Source: Myxococcus xanthus (lineage in GTDB: Bacteria > Myxococcota > Myxococcia > Myxococcales > Myxococcaceae). From it: a stretch of 54,906 nucleotides of DNA. The translations under genes and the position numbers were made by a program. Below are positions 25,894-35,017 of this stretch, piece by piece; within the stretch, counting starts at the first letter, position 1; the number at the start of each line of letters is the position of its first letter. The notes below the pieces were generated by a model, which saw nothing but the letters and a program-made list of their open reading frames with translations, had not been told where the DNA came from and searched no databases. The DNA is taken from assembly GCF_013116825.1 (NCBI RefSeq), contig NZ_JABFNS010000053.1:1-54906 (forward strand), read 5' to 3'.

Positions 25894-26544
25894 ATGGGCG
25901 CCGAGGAAACCCTCTTTCAACGTTTCGGCAAGGAGTTCCCCCAGGGCACCGAGCTCTTCCGCGAGGGAGAAGCCGGCAAGGAGATGTTCGTCATCCAGGC
26001 AGGACGGGTGGCCATCTCCAAGCGGGTCCGTGACGTCGAGAAGGTTCTCGCCGTCCTGGGTCCCGGTGAGTTCTTCGGGGAGATGGCCATCATCTCCAAC
26101 AAGCCGCGCAATGCCTCGGCCACGGTCAACGAGGACGCGAGGCTGCTGGTCATCGACCCCAAGACGTTCGAGGGGATGATCCGCGGCAATGCGGAGATCG
26201 CCGTCCGGATGATCAAGAAGCTGGCGGAACGCCTCTCCGAGGCGGACGCCCAGATCGAGAACCTGCTGCACAACGACCCGGCCAGCCGGGTGGTGCACCA
26301 GATCATCCAGGCCTGCCAGAGCCGGGGTCGTCCCCTGGACGAGGGCGTGGAGATCGACTTCGCGGTGCGGGAACTGCCGCGCCAGATTGGTGTGGGCGAG
26401 CCCGCGGTCCGCGCCGTGGTGGACCGGCTGGAGCGTTCCGGTCTGGTCGAGCGGAACGGGGACCGGATGACCGTGCCGGACACGGCCAGGCTGCACGACT
26501 TCCTCCAATACCTGGAGATGAAGTGGAAGTTCGGAGACCTCTAG
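25894..26544 (+). CDS. Crp/Fnr-family cyclic-nucleotide-binding transcription regulator
   Basis: 216 residues. The N-terminal beta-roll has the phosphate-binding cassette [18 protein letters not shown] with Glu63 and Arg72, the residues that hold the ribose and phosphate of cAMP/cGMP, so nucleotide binding is likely. A long helix (about 105-130) and a winged helix with [24 protein letters not shown] follow; the recognition helix differs from Crp. The next gene, one base away, encodes a class II cyclic-nucleotide phosphodiesterase, so sensor and degrading enzyme are in one transcript. Not recognisable as MrpC by sequence. Targets unknown; the dyad just upstream could be autoregulatory. Confidence 0.9.
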   Translation: MGAEETLFQRFGKEFPQGTELFREGEAGKEMFVIQAGRVAISKRVRDVEKVLAVLGPGEFFGEMAIISNKPRNASATVNEDARLLVIDPKTFEGMIRGNAEIAVRMIKKLAERLSEADAQIENLLHNDPASRVVHQIIQACQSRGRPLDEGVEIDFAVRELPRQIGVGEPAVRAVVDRLERSGLVERNGDRMTVPDTARLHDFLQYLEMKWKFGDL

Positions 26545-26545
26545 C

Positions 26546-27301
26546 GTGAAGCTGCGAGTCCTCGGCTGCCACGGCGGCGAGCTACCCAACTGCAAGAGCA
26601 CCTGCTTCCTCGTCGATGACGTGCTGGCGCTCGATGCGGGGGCGCTCACGGGGACGTTGTCGCTGGATGAGCTGTGCCGCGTGGACCACGTCCTGGTGGG
26701 GCACAGTCACTTCGACCATGTGAAGGACCTGCCGCTGATGGCGGACCTGGTCATCGGCCGGCGCGACACCCCGGTCACCATCTACGCCTCGCGCGAGTGC
26801 GCCCGAGCCCTGCGCGACAACATGTTCAACAACGCGCTCTGGCCGGACTTCACCCGCATCCCGACGAAGCGCAAGCCCGTGCTGCAGATCAAGACGTTCC
26901 GGGCGGGCAGCAGCTTCCAGGTGGGCCCCTACACCGTGCGGAGCGTGCCGGTGAGCCACCCCGTGGAGTCGTGCGGCTTCATCATCTCCAACGGCAAGAG
27001 CGCCCTGGCGATGAGCGGCGACACCGGCCCCACGGACAAGCTGTGGAAGGCGCTGAACGAGACGAAGAACCTCAAGGCGCTGCTGCTGGAGACGTCCTTC
27101 CCCAACAAGCTCCAGTCGCTGGCCGACATCTCCGGCCACCTCACGCCGCACACGCTGAGCCTGGAACTCCAGAAGTTCGAGCGCAACGGCGCCTCGGTGC
27201 TGCTGTATCACCTCAAGCCCGCCTTCGTGTCGCAGCTCAAGAAGGAGCTGGCCGAGCTGCCGGTGGAAGTGCTGGAGCTGGGCGATACCTTCGAGCTGTA
27301 G
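26546..27301 (+). CDS. Class II 3',5'-cyclic-nucleotide phosphodiesterase-like (MBL fold)
   Basis: 251 residues with a metallo-beta-lactamase fold. The metal motif HSHFDH (His53-His58) sits in [20 protein letters not shown], which is the class II cAMP phosphodiesterase (PDE1/CpdP-type) pattern; later ligands are His in [11 protein letters not shown] and Asp in [21 protein letters not shown] and [13 protein letters not shown] also match this family. It is expected to hydrolyse cAMP or cGMP in the cytoplasm. Start is GTG 26546, immediately after the regulator's TAG. The pairing strongly suggests feedback control of a nucleotide signal, which is inference. Confidence 0.85.
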   Translation: MKLRVLGCHGGELPNCKSTCFLVDDVLALDAGALTGTLSLDELCRVDHVLVGHSHFDHVKDLPLMADLVIGRRDTPVTIYASRECARALRDNMFNNALWPDFTRIPTKRKPVLQIKTFRAGSSFQVGPYTVRSVPVSHPVESCGFIISNGKSALAMSGDTGPTDKLWKALNETKNLKALLLETSFPNKLQSLADISGHLTPHTLSLELQKFERNGASVLLYHLKPAFVSQLKKELAELPVEVLELGDTFEL

Positions 27302-27363
27302 ACGCGTCGCGCCATACGGAAGGGTTGACGGCCGAAAGCGGCCGGATTAACCCCGCCCACCCC

Positions 27364-28215
27364 ATGGCCTGGTTCTCGAAGAAGCCGCGCATCGCCGTCG
27401 ACACCGAACCGCAAGCCGAGCCCCGTCCGTCCCGCATGGAGGGGCTCTGGGCGAAGTGCGAGACGTGCGACGAAATCATCTACCGCCAGGAGCTGGAGAA
27501 GAACTGGATGGTGTGTCCGCACTGCGAGCACCACCACTACTGGGCGGCTCGCGCGCGGCTGGCGGCGCTGCTGGACCCCGACAGCTTCGAGGAGTTCGAC
27601 AAGGAGCTGGAGCCGCAGGACCCGCTCGGGTTCAGTGACTCGAAGAAGTACAAGGACCGCCTGAAGTCCACCCGGAAGAACCTGGGCGAGCCGGATGCCT
27701 TCATCTCCGGCGTGGGCCGCATCCAGGGCCACCAGGTGTCGGTGGGCTGCTTCGTCTTCGAGTTCATGGGCGGCTCCATGGGCTCGGTCGTGGGCGAGAA
27801 GGTGGCCCGCGTCTTCGAGCGCGCGCATGAGCTGAAGTGCTCCGCCATCGTCTTCTCCGCGTCGGGCGGCGCGCGCATGCAGGAGGGCATCTTCTCCCTC
27901 ATGCAGATGGCCAAGACGTCGGCGGCCATCGCCCGCTTCCGCACCGGCACGCGGCCGTACATCTCCGTGCTGCTCAACCCCACCACGGGCGGCGTCGCCG
28001 CCTCCTTCTCGTGGCTGGGCGACGTCATCCTCGCCGAGCCCAAGGCCCTCATCGGGTTCGCCGGCCCGCGCGTCATCGAGCAGACCATCCGCCAGAAGCT
28101 GCCGGAGGGCTTCCAGCGCTCCGAGTTCCTGCTGGACCATGGGATGATCGACGCCATCGTCCACCGCAAGGACCTGCGCGCGAAGCTGGGCCAGATCCTG
28201 GGGTTGCTGGGCTGA
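27364..28215 (+). CDS. accD: Acetyl-CoA carboxylase carboxyltransferase subunit beta
   Basis: Beta subunit of the carboxyltransferase making malonyl-CoA for fatty acids; partners with AccA, not in this window. 283 residues. Zinc ribbon CETCDEIIYRQELEKNWMVC followed by PHC, then the crotonase core: SASGGARMQEGIFSLMQMAK, LLNPTTGGVAASFSWLGD and GFAGPRVIEQTIRQKLPEGF. ATG 27364 is 62 bases after the phosphodiesterase gene. It overlaps folC, the common accD-folC arrangement. Confidence 0.97.
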   Translation: MAWFSKKPRIAVDTEPQAEPRPSRMEGLWAKCETCDEIIYRQELEKNWMVCPHCEHHHYWAARARLAALLDPDSFEEFDKELEPQDPLGFSDSKKYKDRLKSTRKNLGEPDAFISGVGRIQGHQVSVGCFVFEFMGGSMGSVVGEKVARVFERAHELKCSAIVFSASGGARMQEGIFSLMQMAKTSAAIARFRTGTRPYISVLLNPTTGGVAASFSWLGDVILAEPKALIGFAGPRVIEQTIRQKLPEGFQRSEFLLDHGMIDAIVHRKDLRAKLGQILGLLG

Positions 28216-29519
28216 GCGCGCCTCGGACACCGGAGGAGGCGCTGGCCTTCTTCACGAAGCTCAACCCCTCCGGCATCAAGTTGGGGTTGGAGCGCGTGCA
28301 GGAGGCCCTGGCCGCGCTGGGCCACCCGGAGCGGCGGTATCCGGCGCTCCACGTCGCCGGGACGAACGGGAAGGGCAGCACGTGTGCCATGACGGCGGCG
28401 TCGCTCCATGCCGCCGGGCACCGCGTGGGGCTCTACACGTCTCCCCACCTGGTGCGCGTCAACGAGCGCATTCGCGTGGACAGCGAGGACATCTCCGACG
28501 CGGACTTCGGCCTGCGCATCCTGGAGGTGTTGGAGCGCTACCCCAGCGCCGTGTCCTCTCCCATGACGTACTTCGAGTTCGGCACCGTCGTCGCCCTATG
28601 GCACTTCGCCCAGGTGCGCGTGGACGTGGCCGTGCTGGAGACGGGCCTGGGCGGCCGGCTGGACGCCACCACCGCCTCCAGCCCGGTGGTGACGGCGATC
28701 ACCCCCGTGTCCTTCGACCACATGGAGTATCTGGGCGACACGCTGGCGGCCATCGCCGGCGAGAAGGCGGGCATCCTCAAGCCCGGCGTGCCGTGTGTCG
28801 TCGCGCGGCAGGCCCCGGAGGCATTGGAAGCCATCCTCCGCAAGGCCGAGCAGGTCGGAGCCCCGGTGCGGCTGGAGGGGCGTGACTTCACGGGCGAGCG
28901 TCAGCCAGATGGCGGCCTGTCGTACCGCGGGGCGACCTGGTCCCTGGATGGGCTTTCCGTCGCGCTGCGAGGGCCTCATCAGCGGCAGAACGCGGCGGTG
29001 GCGCTCGCCTGCCTGGAGGCCTTGCAGGAGCGCGGCGTCACCGTGCCGCCCGAGGCCGCGCGTGCGGGCCTGGCGTCGGCGTGCTGGCCGGGGCGCCTGG
29101 AGGAGGTGGGGCAGCAGCCCATCCTCCTGCTGGACGGCGCTCACAACCCGGCGGGCGTGGAGGTGCTGCTCGCGTCGCTGAAGGACCTCTACCCGGGGCG
29201 TCGCCTCCACCTCGTCTTCGGCGTGGTGGGGGACAAGGACCGGGGACCGATGATGCGAGCGCTGTTGCCCGAGTGTGCCTCGGTGCAGCTCACGCCTTTG
29301 GAGACGCCTCGCTCGTTGGCTCCCGAGGCCTACCTGGCAGAGGCGCGCGCGCTGTGCGCGGACGTGACTGCCTGGCCGGACGCGGACGCGGCCCTTGCCG
29401 CGGCGCGCAAGCGGGCAGCCGCGAATGACCTCGTCCTTTGTACAGGTTCACTGTTCCTTGTCGGGATGATGAAGGCTCGCATGTATCGAAACCTTGGCGC
29501 GATGCATCAGCCGCCGTAG
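28212..29519 (+). CDS. folC: Folylpolyglutamate/dihydrofolate synthase
   Basis: ATP-dependent ligase that makes dihydrofolate from dihydropteroate and Glu and adds further Glu to folates. 435 residues. P-loop HVAGTNGKGSTCAM, substrate loop YTSPHLVRVNERIRV, GLGGRLDATTA and HNPAGVEVLLASL are diagnostic. No ATG, GTG or TTG exists near the point where family homology begins; the only plausible start is CTG 28212, whose last two bases begin the accD stop (CTGA). The alternatives are a sequence discrepancy or a later start that would cut the first helix. Context with accD is conserved widely. Confidence 0.93.
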   Translation: MSAPRTPEEALAFFTKLNPSGIKLGLERVQEALAALGHPERRYPALHVAGTNGKGSTCAMTAASLHAAGHRVGLYTSPHLVRVNERIRVDSEDISDADFGLRILEVLERYPSAVSSPMTYFEFGTVVALWHFAQVRVDVAVLETGLGGRLDATTASSPVVTAITPVSFDHMEYLGDTLAAIAGEKAGILKPGVPCVVARQAPEALEAILRKAEQVGAPVRLEGRDFTGERQPDGGLSYRGATWSLDGLSVALRGPHQRQNAAVALACLEALQERGVTVPPEAARAGLASACWPGRLEEVGQQPILLLDGAHNPAGVEVLLASLKDLYPGRRLHLVFGVVGDKDRGPMMRALLPECASVQLTPLETPRSLAPEAYLAEARALCADVTAWPDADAALAAARKRAAANDLVLCTGSLFLVGMMKARMYRNLGAMHQPP

Positions 29520-29528
29520 ATTCAAGAC

Positions 29529-30803
29529 ATGCGCCTGCCGGACTGGAGAGCCGCCGCGACATCGGGGCCACCCATCCCCTCCATCGACGAAGTCGATTTC
29601 AGGGCGCTTTACTCGAAGACGAAGTACGTCGTGGAGACGGCGGACGGCTGGTCGCTGGTCATCACCCGCTACCGTCCTGTGAAGCAGCCTTTTCCGCAAC
29701 CGTTGTTTGGTGAGCCCCTGCTGCTGGTGCACGGTTTCTCACAGAACCGGCACACCTGGACCAGCGGGCAGTTCGTCAAGAACCTGCTCTTCTTCGGGGT
29801 GGACATCCACATCCTGGAGCTGCGTGGCCACGGCAAGAGCTCCATCGCGTTCCAGAAGGAGCGCGCCGAGCGCTTCAAGCGCCCCCTGCCGCCGGACCTC
29901 GACTACGGCTGGGATATCGACAGCTACTTCCTCTACGACCTGCCAGCGGCCGTCTCCGGCGTGAAGCGCATCACCCGGCGCGAGCGCATCTTCTATTGCG
30001 GCCACTCCATGGGCGGGATGCTGGGCTATGGCTACGCCGGCATCCACAATGACTTCGAAGGCCTCATCACCATCGGCTCCCCGGCGGACCTGGGACGCGG
30101 CTTCATGTTGCTGCGCCTGCTGGCGCACGGCGCGCCCATGCTGGCCGGGATGATTGACCTGACGCTCGCCGGCCTCAACGTGGGCAGCAGGGTGGAGGGG
30201 GCGGGGCGCTCGCTGCTCGCGCGGGGCGTGGGCGTGTTGAACAAGGGCCTGGGACGCCGGCTGTCACCGCGCGCGCGGCGGACGCTGCGCTTCGACGCGG
30301 TGCCGGTGGACATCATCCTCAAGACGCTGGAGCGCCAGCTCGCGAAGGCCGAGGACTCGCCGCTGTATCAACAGCTCACCACGCGCTTGAACCGTCTCAT
30401 CAATCCGGAGCGGGTGAGCGCGGATGACATCCGCTGGTTGCTCCGCGAAGGTGGCGAGCGGGAGCCGCGCCGGGTGCTGGAGCAGTTCGCGCGGTGGATT
30501 CGCCGGGGAGAGATGGTCTGCTACCGCACCGGCTTCGACTTCAAGCGGGGCTTCGGTCGCATCGAGGTGCCCATGGCCATCATCTTCGGGGACCTGGACC
30601 CGCTGGCCTCGCTGGAGTCGACGCGCAGCGTGTATCGCGCCGCCAAGAGTGAGTATCTGCTCTGGCGTCCGGTGAAGGGGAATAGCCACATCGAACTGAC
30701 GATGGGGCATGACATCCGGCAGATCTGCTACGACATCAAGAACCTCATCGAGTACGCGCGGACCCACCGGTATCGCTCGCCGAGCCTTCCGCGGCTCCGC
30801 TAG
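29529..30803 (+). CDS. Alpha/beta-hydrolase, lipase or esterase-like
   Basis: 424 residues. Alpha/beta fold with LLLVHGFSQNRHTW for the oxyanion region, LELRGHGKS, nucleophile elbow GHSMGGMLGYG (Ser160), acid in IIFGDLDPLASLE and the His in KGNSHIELTMGHD. An inserted lid of about 150 residues (180-330) with an amphipathic, Arg-rich stretch suggests action on lipid or acyl substrates. No signal peptide is visible. It follows folC by nine bases, so is likely in the accD-folC operon; a link to lipid metabolism is inference. Confidence 0.85.
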   Translation: MRLPDWRAAATSGPPIPSIDEVDFRALYSKTKYVVETADGWSLVITRYRPVKQPFPQPLFGEPLLLVHGFSQNRHTWTSGQFVKNLLFFGVDIHILELRGHGKSSIAFQKERAERFKRPLPPDLDYGWDIDSYFLYDLPAAVSGVKRITRRERIFYCGHSMGGMLGYGYAGIHNDFEGLITIGSPADLGRGFMLLRLLAHGAPMLAGMIDLTLAGLNVGSRVEGAGRSLLARGVGVLNKGLGRRLSPRARRTLRFDAVPVDIILKTLERQLAKAEDSPLYQQLTTRLNRLINPERVSADDIRWLLREGGEREPRRVLEQFARWIRRGEMVCYRTGFDFKRGFGRIEVPMAIIFGDLDPLASLESTRSVYRAAKSEYLLWRPVKGNSHIELTMGHDIRQICYDIKNLIEYARTHRYRSPSLPRLR

Positions 30804-30823
30804 ACGCGTCTGGACGGAAAGTT

Positions 30824-30851
30824 GGAGGCACGCTGGTGCGTGATAGCCTCC
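30824..30851. promoter_or_regulatory. Nested inverted repeat upstream of the AMIN-domain gene
   Basis: Outer arms GGAGG and CCTCC and inner arms CACGC and GCGTG pair around the loop TGGT, with a four-base bulge on the right side. It lies 33 bases before ATG 30885 and overlaps a weak promoter match (TTGGAG, 16 bases, TAGCCT). It could be an operator or a leader hairpin. Confidence 0.35.
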
Positions 30852-30884
30852 ACGCTCTTCTGTCAACGTGAAGGGGTGTGGTCG

Positions 30885-32318
30885 ATGAAGCCGTTTGCCG
30901 CGTGGCTGCTTGGTGTGGTGCTCGTGCCCTTCGTGGCGCTCGCGCAGGCGCCGGCCACGGACCTGAACACCATCACCGCGGTGCAGGTGAACGGTGGGAC
31001 GGTGACCATCTCCGGCTCGCAGAAGGCCAACTTCACCACGTTCACCATGACGGACCCGCCGCGGCTCGTCATCGACATCTCCGAAGCCGTCTTCTCCGAC
31101 GTGCCCGAGGAGATTCAGGTGGGCAACGGCACGGTGACGGCCATCCGCACCGCCAGCTACGGCTCCGAGGCGTCATCCATCGCCCGAGTGCTCATCGGCT
31201 ACGAGCGCGAGGTGGAGTCGGACATCCAGACCCATGGCAACCAGCTCGTCGTCCGCGTCGCGGGCGGCGGAGGTCAGGCCGTGGCGCAGGCGCCGGGCAC
31301 CGAGCAGCCCCAGGCGGGAAGCAGCGCCGCGGATGCCGCCGCTGCCGCCGCGGCGGAGCGTCAGGCCCAGGAGAAGGCCGCCGCGGATGCCGCCGCCGCG
31401 GCTCGCGCCGAGCGTGAGGCTCAGGAGCGGGCCGCCGCCGAAGCCGCCGCCGCCGCGAAGCGTGACGCGGAGGCCGAGGCGAGGCGCCAGGAGGAGGCTC
31501 GGGCCGCCGCTGAGCGCCAGCAGGAGGAGCAGGCTCGGGCCGAGGCGGAGCGCAAGCGCCAGGAGGAGGCTTCGCGTGCCTCGGCGCAGTCCGCCGCCGA
31601 CGAGAAGCGGCGCCAGGAAGAGTCGGCGAAGGCGTCCGCGCAGGCCGCTGCGGAGGAGAAGCGTCGCCAGGAGGAGGCCGCGCGCGCGTCCGCGCAGTCC
31701 GCCGCCGACGAGCGCCGGGCCCAGCAGCAGGCCGCCGCCGAGGAGCAGGAGCGACGCAAGGCCGCGGCCCGGGCCGAGGCCGAGCAGCGGAAGGCCGCTC
31801 AGCAGTCCGCCGCCGAGGAGCGTCGTGCCGCCGCGCAGGCCGCGGCGGAGGAGCGCCGGGCCCAGCAAGAGGCCGCCGCCGAGGAGCGCCGTCAGCGTCA
31901 GGCCGAGGCCCGTGCGTCTCGGGAGAGCCGCCAGAATCAAGCGGCGGAGCCCTCTCGGCCGAGCAGCTCCGGCTCGGAGGCCGCGGTGTCCTCGCGTCGC
32001 AAGACGCTGACGCTGGTGGGGTTCCAGCAGCAGTCGGGCGTCTCGCGCGTGTTCATCCGCACCAACGAGCCGGTCAGCTACTCCGTGTCGGAGCGGGGCC
32101 GCTCCGTGGTGCTGGAGCTGGAGAACACCCGCGTGGATTCCAGCAACAACACGCTGCCGCTGGACACGTCCTACTTCGCGACGCCGGTGCTCCGGGTGGA
32201 TCCGAGCGCGTCCGGGCGGGATGTGCGCATCACCATCCAGCTCCGCCAGTCCGCGCCATTCCAGGCCCGCCAGGAGGGCAACGTCATTTCATTGGACTTC
32301 CAGCGTACAGGCCGGTGA
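30885..32318 (+). CDS. Exported AMIN-domain protein with coiled-coil centre
   Basis: 477 residues. A signal peptide (MKPFAAWLLGVVLVPFVALA) is followed by an AMIN domain (about 25-120, TAVQVNGGTVTISGSQ ... PPRLVIDISEAVF), a 220-residue Ala/Glu/Arg/Gln-rich stretch, and a second AMIN-like domain (about 370-477, KTLTLVGFQQQSGVSRVFIRTNE). AMIN domains bind peptidoglycan or place pilus and division proteins such as PilQ and AmiC in the periplasm; the long rich helix could span the periplasm, as in TolA. It is immediately upstream of lptD, with 47 bases between. A role in outer-membrane assembly is inference. ATG 30885 follows AAGGGG. Confidence 0.82.
   Translation: MKPFAAWLLGVVLVPFVALAQAPATDLNTITAVQVNGGTVTISGSQKANFTTFTMTDPPRLVIDISEAVFSDVPEEIQVGNGTVTAIRTASYGSEASSIARVLIGYEREVESDIQTHGNQLVVRVAGGGGQAVAQAPGTEQPQAGSSAADAAAAAAAERQAQEKAAADAAAAARAEREAQERAAAEAAAAAKRDAEAEARRQEEARAAAERQQEEQARAEAERKRQEEASRASAQSAADEKRRQEESAKASAQAAAEEKRRQEEAARASAQSAADERRAQQQAAAEEQERRKAAARAEAEQRKAAQQSAAEERRAAAQAAAEERRAQQEAAAEERRQRQAEARASRESRQNQAAEPSRPSSSGSEAAVSSRRKTLTLVGFQQQSGVSRVFIRTNEPVSYSVSERGRSVVLELENTRVDSSNNTLPLDTSYFATPVLRVDPSASGRDVRITIQLRQSAPFQARQEGNVISLDFQRTGR
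31330..31940 (+). repeat. Ala/Glu/Arg/Gln low-complexity repeat in the AMIN gene
   Basis: Imperfect repeats of about 20 codons built on SAADEKRRQEE and AAAEERRAQQ encode a continuous alpha helix of about 200 residues. The DNA copies (GCCGCCGAGGAGCGCCG and near relatives) are close enough to recombine, so length may differ between strains. Confidence 0.8.
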
Positions 32319-32365
32319 AAAGGGCGGGCCGCTCGGCCTGGGCGCGGCATACCCTGCACCCCTGA

Positions 32366-35017
32366 ATGAGCTTCCTCGTTCCGCTCGCCGCCGCGCTGCT
32401 GGTCTCCACCTCGCAGGTGCCACTCGCCACCCCGTTGGCTCTGCCCAACGGTGAGACGGCGCAGCTGGCTGCGGACCTGGTCGTCTATCAAGCGGACACG
32501 AAGGTCGTCACCGCGCGCGGCAACGCCGTGCTGCGCACGGAGACGATGCAGCTGCGCGCCGACGAGGTGACGTACGACGAGGTGAACCAGCTCGTCACCG
32601 CCTCGGGCGGCGTGATGTTCGTGGGGCCCAGCGGCCTGGCCGCGGTCGCCGACACCGCGAAGATGGATGTGCGCACCTACGAGGCGAACCTCGAGGGCGG
32701 CCTCTTCATGCAGAAGCAGGGCGTCACCCAGGAGGCCCTGTTCACGGCGAAGACGCCCCAGGAGCTGCGGGCCATGGGGGAGACGCCCCTCCTCATGAGC
32801 GGCTCGCGCATCCGCCGGACGGGGGAGAACACCTTCCTCGTGGAGGACCTGGCCTTCACACCGTGCAACTGCAGCCCGGGTGAGCCCGGCTGGCGCATGG
32901 AGGCCTCGTCGGCCACCGTCGTCCTGGGCGAGCGCGCCACGATGACGCTGCCCGTGGTGTACGTGAAGTCCGTGCCCGTGTTCGCGCTGCCGTGGCTCTA
33001 CATGCCGCTGTCCCAACGGCGCACGGGCCTGCTGCTGCCCAAGCCCACCTTCTCCTCGCTCAATGGCTTCTCCCTGGAGCAGCCCCTCTTCATCACGCTG
33101 GGGCAGAGCTACGACGTGACGCTCACGCCGGGGTACTTCAGCGGCGGCACGGACGAAGTTCACCGGGTGCGCAATGGCGCTACCGGCCTGGACGAGGATG
33201 TTCGTGAGCCTCGCTACCTGGGCGTGAAAGGACCCCGGCTGCTCACCGAGTTTCGCTATGCGCCCAGCGAGCGGACCCGAGGGCGGGCCACGCTGGGGTT
33301 CCTCTACGACTTCCGGCCCATCCGAGACCCTCGCTCCGGCGCGTTCTTTCGGCGGACGGTGGACGGTATTGCCACGACTGAGTTCGTCGACGAGCGCCGG
33401 GGACTCCGGGGCGAGGCGTCCTGGCAACACACCCAGGACATGGGGGGAGGGTGGCACAACCGGGTCGACGCCTCGTTCGTTTCGGACGGCAACTACACCC
33501 GCGACCTCACGGCGGACCTCGTCACCCGCGAGTTCACCTACCTGCGCAGCACGGGCACGGTGTTCCAGCGTCAGGACGACCTCTATGCGGGCCTCGACGT
33601 GGCGCTGCGCCAGGACATCCGGTGGGGGTACCGCTTCTTCCAGGACAACCGCATCCCGGCGGCGACGGACCCTTCGCGCCCGGACCTGAAGGGCCCCACC
33701 ACGTTCCAACGCTTGCCGGCCATCACCCTGGCCCTTCCGGAGCGGCCCGTGCTGGGCGGAATCATGGGGGGCCTGTCGGTGCAGTATCTGCGGCTCGCGC
33801 CCCTGCGAGGCGGGTACGGCGACGAGGGCATCGACGGCATCTTCCGGGCCGACGGGTTCCATGTCCCGTTCGGCTCCGCCGGGTGGCCGTTTCCCGCGGA
33901 CACCGCGCAGTCCGACGGCGTCTTCAATGCGAACGACCGCGAAGCCCGCGACCGCGTGGACTTCTTCCCCCGCCTGTCGACGTCCTTCGCTCTGGGCAGT
34001 CTGATGCGCGTGTCTCCCTCGCTGGGGATGCGCCAGGACGTGTGGCTGGGCGAGGTGTCGGGCCGGACGTGGCAGAGGGGCTACCCCATCGCTGGGCTGC
34101 TGCTCGAAAGCCAGGTGGCGCGCGTCTTCGAAGGACGTGAGACGAGCTTCCGCCATGCCATCACCCCTTCGCTGGAGCTGCGCTACGTGCCGGGCGGGTG
34201 GGGCCGGCTTCCCTCGGCCGGGGGCTCCGGGGAGGACCTGGCTCGCCCCTATGACGAAGTGGACGCCGCGGTGCCGTTCCAGAGCGACGGCCGCACCCGG
34301 GGCTTCCTCCACGCGGTGCTCGCCGTGGACCAGACGCTGCGGTTCAAGCGCGGTAACGACATCCGCGAGCCGCTGCGCCTGCGCATTGGACAGGGCTTCG
34401 ACCTCACCCGACACGTGCCCGCGGCGGGGAAGGTGGACGACCCGGGGTCCGTGCTGCGCGACACCTTCGCCCGCCTCAGCGCCACCGCCGGAATCTTCAC
34501 GGCCGCGGGCACCGTTCGCTACGACCCCAACGCGGGCCGCATCTCCGGGCTCTCCGCGGAGGTGAATGTCGACAACGGCAAGGGGCACGCCGTGTACGCG
34601 CGCTTCGATGACCTGCTGTGGACCGGGGGAGATGCGCTCAACCGCGGCGCGGATCCCCGTTCCGTGGGGCCTGATGTGCTCCGCCGCTCGCTGGATACCT
34701 TGGTAGGCGGACTATCCCGAGTAGAGCCCGGCTTCCCTCCAGCCGAACGGGCTCAAGCCCTCATCGCGGGTACGCGTTTGAAGCTCGGATTTGGGCTGGG
34801 AGTGCGGTACGAAGCAATTGTGCAACCGCTTTACCAGGATCTAGTAACTCAAGAAAATCGCCCTCTTGCTCAGCAGACATTCGGCCTCTCGTATGGGCCT
34901 GCATGTGACTGCTGGCGGGTAGAAGGGGTGGTGACGCTGCGGCGAGAGCTGGGGCTGGAATTCTCCGGCATCAACCTCATTGTGGCGGATTTCGGATCCT
35001 TTGGTTCCGGAGGCTAG
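32366..35017 (+). CDS. lptD: LPS-assembly outer-membrane protein LptD
   Basis: 883 residues. Beta-barrel translocon that inserts lipopolysaccharide into the outer leaflet together with LptE. A hydrophobic leader (LVPLAAALLVSTS) is followed by the OstA/LptA-like jellyroll (about 30-160: LVVYQADTKVVTARGNAVL, DEVTYDEVNQLVTA) and the C-terminal barrel with many aromatic-ended strands. Cysteine pairs Cys167/Cys169 (PCNCS) and Cys847/Cys849 (ACDCW) sit at the two ends, where E. coli LptD forms its interdomain disulfides. LptD is usually about 780 residues, so the barrel loops are somewhat larger. The stretch 34780-34905 has markedly different codon use. The partner lptE is not in the window. Confidence 0.93.
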   Translation: MSFLVPLAAALLVSTSQVPLATPLALPNGETAQLAADLVVYQADTKVVTARGNAVLRTETMQLRADEVTYDEVNQLVTASGGVMFVGPSGLAAVADTAKMDVRTYEANLEGGLFMQKQGVTQEALFTAKTPQELRAMGETPLLMSGSRIRRTGENTFLVEDLAFTPCNCSPGEPGWRMEASSATVVLGERATMTLPVVYVKSVPVFALPWLYMPLSQRRTGLLLPKPTFSSLNGFSLEQPLFITLGQSYDVTLTPGYFSGGTDEVHRVRNGATGLDEDVREPRYLGVKGPRLLTEFRYAPSERTRGRATLGFLYDFRPIRDPRSGAFFRRTVDGIATTEFVDERRGLRGEASWQHTQDMGGGWHNRVDASFVSDGNYTRDLTADLVTREFTYLRSTGTVFQRQDDLYAGLDVALRQDIRWGYRFFQDNRIPAATDPSRPDLKGPTTFQRLPAITLALPERPVLGGIMGGLSVQYLRLAPLRGGYGDEGIDGIFRADGFHVPFGSAGWPFPADTAQSDGVFNANDREARDRVDFFPRLSTSFALGSLMRVSPSLGMRQDVWLGEVSGRTWQRGYPIAGLLLESQVARVFEGRETSFRHAITPSLELRYVPGGWGRLPSAGGSGEDLARPYDEVDAAVPFQSDGRTRGFLHAVLAVDQTLRFKRGNDIREPLRLRIGQGFDLTRHVPAAGKVDDPGSVLRDTFARLSATAGIFTAAGTVRYDPNAGRISGLSAEVNVDNGKGHAVYARFDDLLWTGGDALNRGADPRSVGPDVLRRSLDTLVGGLSRVEPGFPPAERAQALIAGTRLKLGFGLGVRYEAIVQPLYQDLVTQENRPLAQQTFGLSYGPACDCWRVEGVVTLRRELGLEFSGINLIVADFGSFGSGG

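Noticed and set aside
31173-31940. Leftward open frame rich in Leu and Gly opposite the AMIN gene repeat
   Set aside because: It mirrors the Ala/Glu/Arg repeat codons of the real gene, giving a false hydrophobic protein; no ribosome site or family.
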